Shown one piece after another: positions 4,394-8,358 of a stretch of 8,358 nt of DNA. The DNA is from Spirochaetia bacterium (GTDB lineage: Bacteria; Spirochaetota; Spirochaetia; Treponematales; Breznakiellaceae), in the NCBI GenBank assembly GCA_026002265.1, contig BOBG01000088.1, positions 1 to 8,358 of the forward strand. The letters run 5' to 3'. A program made the translations under genes and the position numbers. The notes beneath the pieces were generated by a model that saw only the letters and a list, made by a program, of their open reading frames with translations, searched no databases and was not told the origin of the DNA. Within the stretch, counting starts at the first letter, position 1. Every line of letters starts with the position of its first letter.

Positions 4394-6184
4394 AAAAAAT
4401 TATGTACTGTACTGGCTGTTTTGTTTGTGTGCACATCGGCATTATCGGCCGCGCCGGTTTTGGAACAGTCGCGTAAAAATCAGCGCATCGAAGTTACCAT
4501 TATTGGTACAACCGATGTTCATGGCAATGTCTGGGGCTTTTCTTATGAAGATGACAAGGAAACTGCCAATTCCGGTTTTGCCCGGATCGCAACGTACGTT
4601 GATTCGCTGCGTAGTGCTAATGCAAATGTTGTACTTATTGACAATGGAGATACGGTGCAAGGCACGATCATGACTGACGATATTTACAACAAGCAGGACG
4701 GACCGCATCCGGTTTTTTCGGCGATGAATCTCATGGGCTATGATGCGATGATCCTTGGCAACCATGAATTTAACTTTGGCAAAGAGTTGGTCGACCGGAG
4801 CCGGAGGCTGGCGAATTTTCCCATTCTGTCCGGCAATTTGACTCTGGCAGACGGCAGTCCTTATACACCCGGCTACACGATTGTCAACAAAGCCGGGGTA
4901 AAAATTGGAATCATCGGCCTGACGAATCCGGATTCGCCCCGGTGGGATGGTGAAAAAGTTGATCCATTCCGGTTTGAAGCCGTTGGACCAGCCGCACGCC
5001 GGATTATTGATCAGATAAAGGATCAGGTTGATGTGATCGTTGTCAGCGCTCACGTTGGATTTTTCCCGGAATATGACGAGGCCGGCGGCTCGGACGGTGC
5101 GCAGGCGATTACGCAACTCTGTCCGGATGTCGATGTCCTGCTCATCGGTCACGCCCATGTGCCGGTGAATCAAACAATTGGTACAACAGTTGTCGGCGCG
5201 GTTCCCAACAACGGCCGGCAGGTGGTCAGGTTTGATCTGACGCTCGACGGCAACAAGAATATTTTGGATCGGCGAATTTCTCTGGTTGATATGCAGGCAT
5301 TTGAGCCGAGTCAGGCGCTTCGTGCGGATCCGGTTGTCAAGATGGCTCACGAGCGGACTCGGGCTTTTATCGCCGGTGGCGCGCCTAACGAGGATGGCAC
5401 TATAAGCGGCGGAATTTTTGGAATCGCGGCGGCCGATTTTCAGCCGAAAAATGAAATCCGGGGCATTCCCCAGGGAAAACTTGAAGACACGGCTGTTATT
5501 GATTTAATCAATAAAGTACAACTCCTTTATTCCGGTGCAGATGTTTCTGCGGCAGCTCTTTTTCAGGACACTTCCGATATATTAGCCGGACCCATTAACT
5601 ATGGAACTATTTTTAATATTTATAAATTTGACAATACGCTGTATACCGTTGAAGTAACCGGATCCGAGCTGAAAGCCTTTATGGAATGGTCCGCGGAGCA
5701 TTATAATACATGGAAACCGGGCGATATTTCCATTAGTTTTAATCCGGATGTTCCCGGTTACCGGTACGATATGTTTATGGGTGTTGATTATGAAATTGAT
5801 CTTTCAAAGCCGTCCGGTCAGCGTATCGTTAATGTTATGTACAAAGGCGCTCCGTTACAGGATGATCAACGCTTAATATTAGCTGTAAATAATTACCGGT
5901 ATTCTTCCGGTCTAAAATCCTATAAACTAGCGGCCGGCACCCGGAATTGGGAATCTCCTAACTCTATCCGGGATATGCTTGTTGAATATATCAAGGACCA
6001 AGGTACGGTGCAGCCGGAAATTGACAATAATTGGCGCATAATTGGCGTCAATTTGGATTCTCCCTACCGGAATCAAATTATTGAAATGGTTAATCGCGGG
6101 GATCTTGAAGTACCTTATGATACATCACTCAATATAGATGCACTGACAGCAGCCGGAATAATTGAGTCAACTACTCAACCTTAA
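4391..6184 (+). CDS. exported 5'-nucleotidase / 2',3'-cyclic-nucleotide 2'-phosphodiesterase family protein
   Basis: The product has 597 residues from a TTG start. The signal peptide MKKLCTVLAVLFVCTSALSA ends near residue 20-21, so the enzyme is periplasmic. The N-terminal metallophosphoesterase domain shows all expected metal ligands: TTDVHGN (Asp42, His44), DNGDTVQ (Asp87), GNHEFNFG (Asn124, His125), SAHVG (His221) and GHAHVP (His254, His256). The 5_nucleotid_C domain (about 363-545) carries the nucleotide-binding part, with the YDMFMGVDYEIDLSKP and AVNNYR segments (460-503). HPVFSAMNLMGYDAM and GVDYEIDLSKPSGQRI resemble CpdB/YfkN more than UshA. The enzyme probably removes phosphate from nucleotides, and from 2',3'-cyclic nucleotides if CpdB-like, for salvage. 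The domain is complete with no missing catalytic residue. Residues 551-597 form a short extension of unknown role. The gene stands alone between two terminators. The family is sure; the exact substrate is not. Confidence 0.92.
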   Translation: MKKLCTVLAVLFVCTSALSAAPVLEQSRKNQRIEVTIIGTTDVHGNVWGFSYEDDKETANSGFARIATYVDSLRSANANVVLIDNGDTVQGTIMTDDIYNKQDGPHPVFSAMNLMGYDAMILGNHEFNFGKELVDRSRRLANFPILSGNLTLADGSPYTPGYTIVNKAGVKIGIIGLTNPDSPRWDGEKVDPFRFEAVGPAARRIIDQIKDQVDVIVVSAHVGFFPEYDEAGGSDGAQAITQLCPDVDVLLIGHAHVPVNQTIGTTVVGAVPNNGRQVVRFDLTLDGNKNILDRRISLVDMQAFEPSQALRADPVVKMAHERTRAFIAGGAPNEDGTISGGIFGIAAADFQPKNEIRGIPQGKLEDTAVIDLINKVQLLYSGADVSAAALFQDTSDILAGPINYGTIFNIYKFDNTLYTVEVTGSELKAFMEWSAEHYNTWKPGDISISFNPDVPGYRYDMFMGVDYEIDLSKPSGQRIVNVMYKGAPLQDDQRLILAVNNYRYSSGLKSYKLAAGTRNWESPNSIRDMLVEYIKDQGTVQPEIDNNWRIIGVNLDSPYRNQIIEMVNRGDLEVPYDTSLNIDALTAAGIIESTTQP

Positions 6185-6190
6185 AAGATT

Positions 6191-6222
6191 AAGCTTGCCT
6201 CGATTATTCGAGGCAGCTTTTT
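6191..6222 (+). terminator. Rho-independent terminator of the nucleotidase gene
   Basis: The core stem TGCCTCGA (6196-6203) / TCGAGGCA (6208-6215) with the loop TTAT is extended past a single bulged T by AAGC (6191-6194) / GCTT (6216-6219). It runs into TTTTT (6218-6222), starting seven bases after the stop codon. Confidence 0.9.
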
Positions 6223-6265
6223 CTACAGTCGTCAGAATCATGCATTAAATATAACAAATAAAGAC

Positions 6266-6295
6266 TTGCAAACTAGTTTACAAACACAAAATAAT
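6266..6295 (+). promoter_or_regulatory. candidate promoter with overlapping palindromic operator
   Basis: TTGCAA (6266-6271) and AATAAT (6290-6295), spaced by 18 bases, form a possible sigma-70 promoter (4/6 and 5/6). The -35 box is the left arm of an 18-base near-perfect palindrome TTGCAAACTAGTTTACAA (6266-6283, one mismatch). This is a likely binding site for a dimeric regulator. If used, it would give a murD transcript with a leader of about 145 bases. Confidence 0.4.
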
Positions 6296-6382
6296 GTATT
6301 CGTTACATGCAAAATGGGTTAAAAATCTTTAAAAATAATGGAATACGGACCAATCTGGTCAATACACTGTCCCTTTTAGCAG

Positions 6383-6406
6383 TCAATCAGTCTATTTTCT
6401 GATTGA
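6383..6406. other. hairpin in the murD leader
   Basis: TCAATCAG (6383-6390) pairs with CTGATTGA (6399-6406) around the loop TCTATTTT. A smaller GACCA/TGGTC stem with an ATC loop lies near 6347-6360. There is no T-run after either hairpin, so they are not terminators. A TATTAT at 6416-6421 could be a -10 box but has no convincing -35. The rest of 6224-6448 is AT-rich with no gene that I can see. Confidence 0.35.
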
Positions 6407-6448
6407 AAAATAACCTATTATTAAAGTACCACGTTAAAAGGAAAATAT

Positions 6449-7843
6449 ATGAAAAATAAGTATAACGGATGTTCTGTACTCATTATGGGACTTGGACTTC
6501 ATGGCGGCGGAGTGGAATGCGCCCGGTATTTTTCAAAAGCAGGCGCCACGTTAATTATAACCGATCTCCGTGACGAAAAAACACTTTTACCATCGATTGA
6601 GCAGTTGCAGTCAGAGGGTATTTCCGCACGGTATGTACTTGGCCGGCATGACGTGAACGATTTTAAACGAGCCGATATTGTGCTGAAAAATCCGGGAGTC
6701 CGGGCCGATTCTCTTTTTTTACAATCCGCCCGCCGGATCGAAAGCGATATTTCGATTTTTTTAGCTGAATCTCCGGCACACTTGTTTGCTGTGACTGGAT
6801 CAAAAGGAAAATCAACGACTGCGGCAGCGCTCCACCATGTTCTCACAGAGGCCCGACGTGACGCTTTTCTCTCTGGAACTGCTTATTTGGGGGGAAATAG
6901 CACTATTTCTCCGTTGCATTTTGTTGATCGTTTGACGCCTGAAGACGATGTGGTGCTTGAATTATCCAGTTGGCAGCTCGCGGATCTCAAAAATTCCCCG
7001 CTTCTCAAGCCTCGTGCGGCAATTTTCACGGCAATTTTGCCGGATCATTTGGATCGTTACCGGAATATGGACGAATATGTTGCGGATAAACGAATTCTCT
7101 ACCGGAATCAGGATTCTGAGGATTGTACGGTTGCCGGTGCTGATCCGTGGGGAAAAAGTTTTCATGCCGAAAGTCATGGACGCCCGATCTGTTACAGCGA
7201 TGAAATGCTGCCATCTGGAATTTCCGGCGGCTGGCTTTCCGGTGATTTAGGCTATGCCCGGCTTGATTCCGGGGAAATAATTGAAATTGTTCCGCGGAAT
7301 CTTCTCGTTCCGGGTACGCACCAGAAAAAAAATCTCCTCGCGGCTGCTCTTGCACTTCTCGACACCGGGGTAAATCCGGAGTGTATACGAAATAATCTGG
7401 GGACCTTTACCGGAATAGAACACCGGCTCGAATTTTTTTATGAATCGGACGGAATCCGGTTTTATAATGATAGTGCGGCAACGATTCCGGAATCCGCGGC
7501 AGCCGCGGTACAGGCATTTTCACAGCCGGTAATATTGGTCTGCGGCGGTTCGGACAAAAAACTTGATTACAACACTTTGGTACAAGCTACAGTCCATGCA
7601 AAAGCAGTGATTCTTTTGGCAGGAACCGGCACCGAAATGCTCACCGGACTCCTCAAACATGCCGGAATCCCTTACCACGGACCCTTTGATTCGATTGACA
7701 GTGCCGCGCAGGCCGGAATCGAATGTGCGGTGCCGGGAGATGTTGTCATTCTTTCACCTGGTTGTGCTTCTTTTGGAATGTTTTTGAATGAATTTGACCG
7801 GGGCCGGCAATGGAAACAGGCTGTTCAAAAATACTATACCTAG
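6449..7843 (+). CDS. murD: UDP-N-acetylmuramoylalanine--D-glutamate ligase
   Basis: The product has 464 residues, the usual MurD length. AAGGA (6438-6442) lies six bases before the ATG. The enzyme adds D-glutamate to UDP-MurNAc-L-alanine using ATP, in the cytoplasmic phase of peptidoglycan synthesis. The N-terminal Rossmann domain starts with VLIMGLGLHGGGVECARYF (10-28). The central ATPase domain has the P-loop TGSKGKSTT (116-124), ELSSWQL (171-177), the metal-ligand region PDHLDRY (199-205) and the likely carbamylated lysine in EYVADKRILY (Lys214). The C-terminal domain has GTHQKKNLLAAAL (289-301), the HRLEFF segment (325-330), NDSAATIPESAAAAV (340-354), GGSDKKLDY and SPGCASFGMFLNEFDRG (436-452). 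The GTHQKKN segment has Gln where HN is common in the family. The gene is not in a division/cell-wall cluster, as in other treponemes as far as I recall. It appears single-gene, with a terminator shared with the converging lipoprotein. Confidence 0.96.
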   Translation: MKNKYNGCSVLIMGLGLHGGGVECARYFSKAGATLIITDLRDEKTLLPSIEQLQSEGISARYVLGRHDVNDFKRADIVLKNPGVRADSLFLQSARRIESDISIFLAESPAHLFAVTGSKGKSTTAAALHHVLTEARRDAFLSGTAYLGGNSTISPLHFVDRLTPEDDVVLELSSWQLADLKNSPLLKPRAAIFTAILPDHLDRYRNMDEYVADKRILYRNQDSEDCTVAGADPWGKSFHAESHGRPICYSDEMLPSGISGGWLSGDLGYARLDSGEIIEIVPRNLLVPGTHQKKNLLAAALALLDTGVNPECIRNNLGTFTGIEHRLEFFYESDGIRFYNDSAATIPESAAAAVQAFSQPVILVCGGSDKKLDYNTLVQATVHAKAVILLAGTGTEMLTGLLKHAGIPYHGPFDSIDSAAQAGIECAVPGDVVILSPGCASFGMFLNEFDRGRQWKQAVQKYYT

Positions 7844-7884
7844 TCTTGTTGTATTATTTTAAAGATTGGAGCTCGAAAAAGATG

Positions 7885-7916
7885 GATATTCCCGGTCCGG
7901 CCGCGCCGGGAATATC
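7885..7916. terminator. bidirectional terminator between murD and the converging lipoprotein
   Basis: An 11-bp perfect stem GATATTCCCGG (7885-7895) / CCGGGAATATC (7906-7916) has a 10-base GC-rich loop. On the + strand GTTTATTGTTTC follows; on the - strand CATCTTTTTC follows. It therefore serves both converging genes. The stop codon of the - strand gene (7919-7921) is only two bases from the stem. Confidence 0.85.
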
Positions 7917-7918
7917 GT

Positions 7919-8358
7919 TTATTGTTTCGTCAAAATCAGAGAGTCTTCAGGATCATCCGGATAGCTTAATGTCAATGTATTCCCGTCAATACTATAATTC
8001 AAAGTCTCAGAATCTTCTTCGTCCACTGACACCCACGCACCCTCGTCCCATGTATGAGTAATCGTTAGTGTTAGCTGGGTACTCGTGCTTGTGAAGGTGG
8101 CTTTCGCAGAATTAGTCCAGTCGGCATCACCTACTTTCATTTTTGAAGTGACATTACTACCTCTGAAAATATATTGTCCCAGAATCGTAGCATCTTCCCC
8201 ACTTTCCTCATCTTCATAGGTATAAGAACCCTGCCATGTTCCTTCAAACTTCGTATTTCCATCGTTTGTATTTCCGTCAGGGTCCGTGTTTCCCTCAGCA
8301 GGACATCCGGTAATCACCAGCGTCATAGCAATACTCAGCAATCCAATCAAAAACAAAT
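7919..8358 (-). CDS. lipoprotein with beta-rich (lipocalin-like) domain, 5' end cut by the window
   Basis: The visible 145 residues begin inside a signal peptide (FLIGLLSIAMTLVITGC), so the true start lies beyond position 8358; the TTG at 8356 is probably internal. The lipobox ITGC places lipidation at visible Cys18. A polar linker with three GNT units (PAEGNTDPDGNTNDGNT) leads into an acidic beta-strand domain. It begins EGTWQGSYTYEDEESGED, continues with ILGQYIFRGSNVTSKMKV and QLTLTITHTWD, and ends NTLTLSYPDDPEDSLILTKQ. The GTW start with repeated strands resembles lipocalin-like domains common in Treponema lipoproteins, but I cannot assign a ligand. The leader differs from the MKTT type in the part that can be seen. 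It converges on murD and uses the shared terminator 7885-7916. Confidence 0.8.
   Translation of the reverse strand, partial: LFLIGLLSIAMTLVITGCPAEGNTDPDGNTNDGNTKFEGTWQGSYTYEDEESGEDATILGQYIFRGSNVTSKMKVGDADWTNSAKATFTSTSTQLTLTITHTWDEGAWVSVDEEDSETLNYSIDGNTLTLSYPDDPEDSLILTKQ

Noticed and set aside
4442..5350. Long - strand frame opposite the nucleotidase
   Set aside because: It is antisense to a gene with complete catalytic motifs; its composition is that of a shadow frame and it has no plausible start signals.
7810..8061. + strand frame running from the end of murD into the - strand lipoprotein
   Set aside because: It crosses the bidirectional terminator and lies opposite a clear lipoprotein; it has no SD.
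1..8358. CRISPR array, insertion sequence or transposase
   Set aside because: I found no regularly spaced repeats, no terminal inverted repeats and no transposase or integrase motifs in any frame.

Overview
The window looks like a piece of a spirochaete chromosome, most likely a Treponema of the gut or termite type. The main evidence is a set of lipoprotein leaders of the form MKTTxxWSKMFLVGM...GC placed in front of unrelated mature proteins. Other support comes from the dense run of lipoproteins, a small outer-membrane barrel, and a murD that stands apart from any cell-division cluster. The assignment rests on recognition of these patterns, not on a search.

Left part (1-4147): an accessory, envelope-directed region, all on the + strand. 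After a terminator belonging to a gene outside the window come a small lipoprotein with a doubled N-terminus (69-509), an 8-strand-type outer-membrane barrel (571-1125), a large lipoprotein with a C-terminal YfaP/DUF2135-type domain (1257-2528), a thioredoxin-like CPWC lipoprotein whose start overlaps that gene's stop (2528-3148), a short DUF898-like membrane protein (3249-3566) and a second MKTT-leader lipoprotein (3667-4014). Two intergenic leaders (1181-1220 and 3191-3222) can fold in mutually exclusive ways. The region ends in a clear hairpin terminator (4148-4173).

Middle (4185-4321): a compact tRNA-Asn(GTT) unit with a perfect TTGACA -35 box, almost no 5' leader and its own terminator. 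The tRNA has C instead of T at the near-invariant T-loop position 55.

Right part (4328-8358): core-type genes of higher GC content, very rich in the tetranucleotide CCGG. They are an exported 5'-nucleotidase / 2',3'-cyclic-nucleotide phosphodiesterase with a TTG start (4391-6184) and murD (6449-7843). A converging lipoprotein on the - strand is cut by the window end (7919-8358). MurD and this lipoprotein share a bidirectional terminator.

How the genes may work together: the coupled pair at 1257-3148 is the most suggestive unit. A secreted lipoprotein with four cysteines in a hydrophobic middle segment is translated together with an exported thiol-disulfide protein, which suggests a dedicated redox partner. 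The nucleotidase would salvage nucleotides in the periplasm and MurD makes peptidoglycan precursor in the cytoplasm; these two are separate transcription units.
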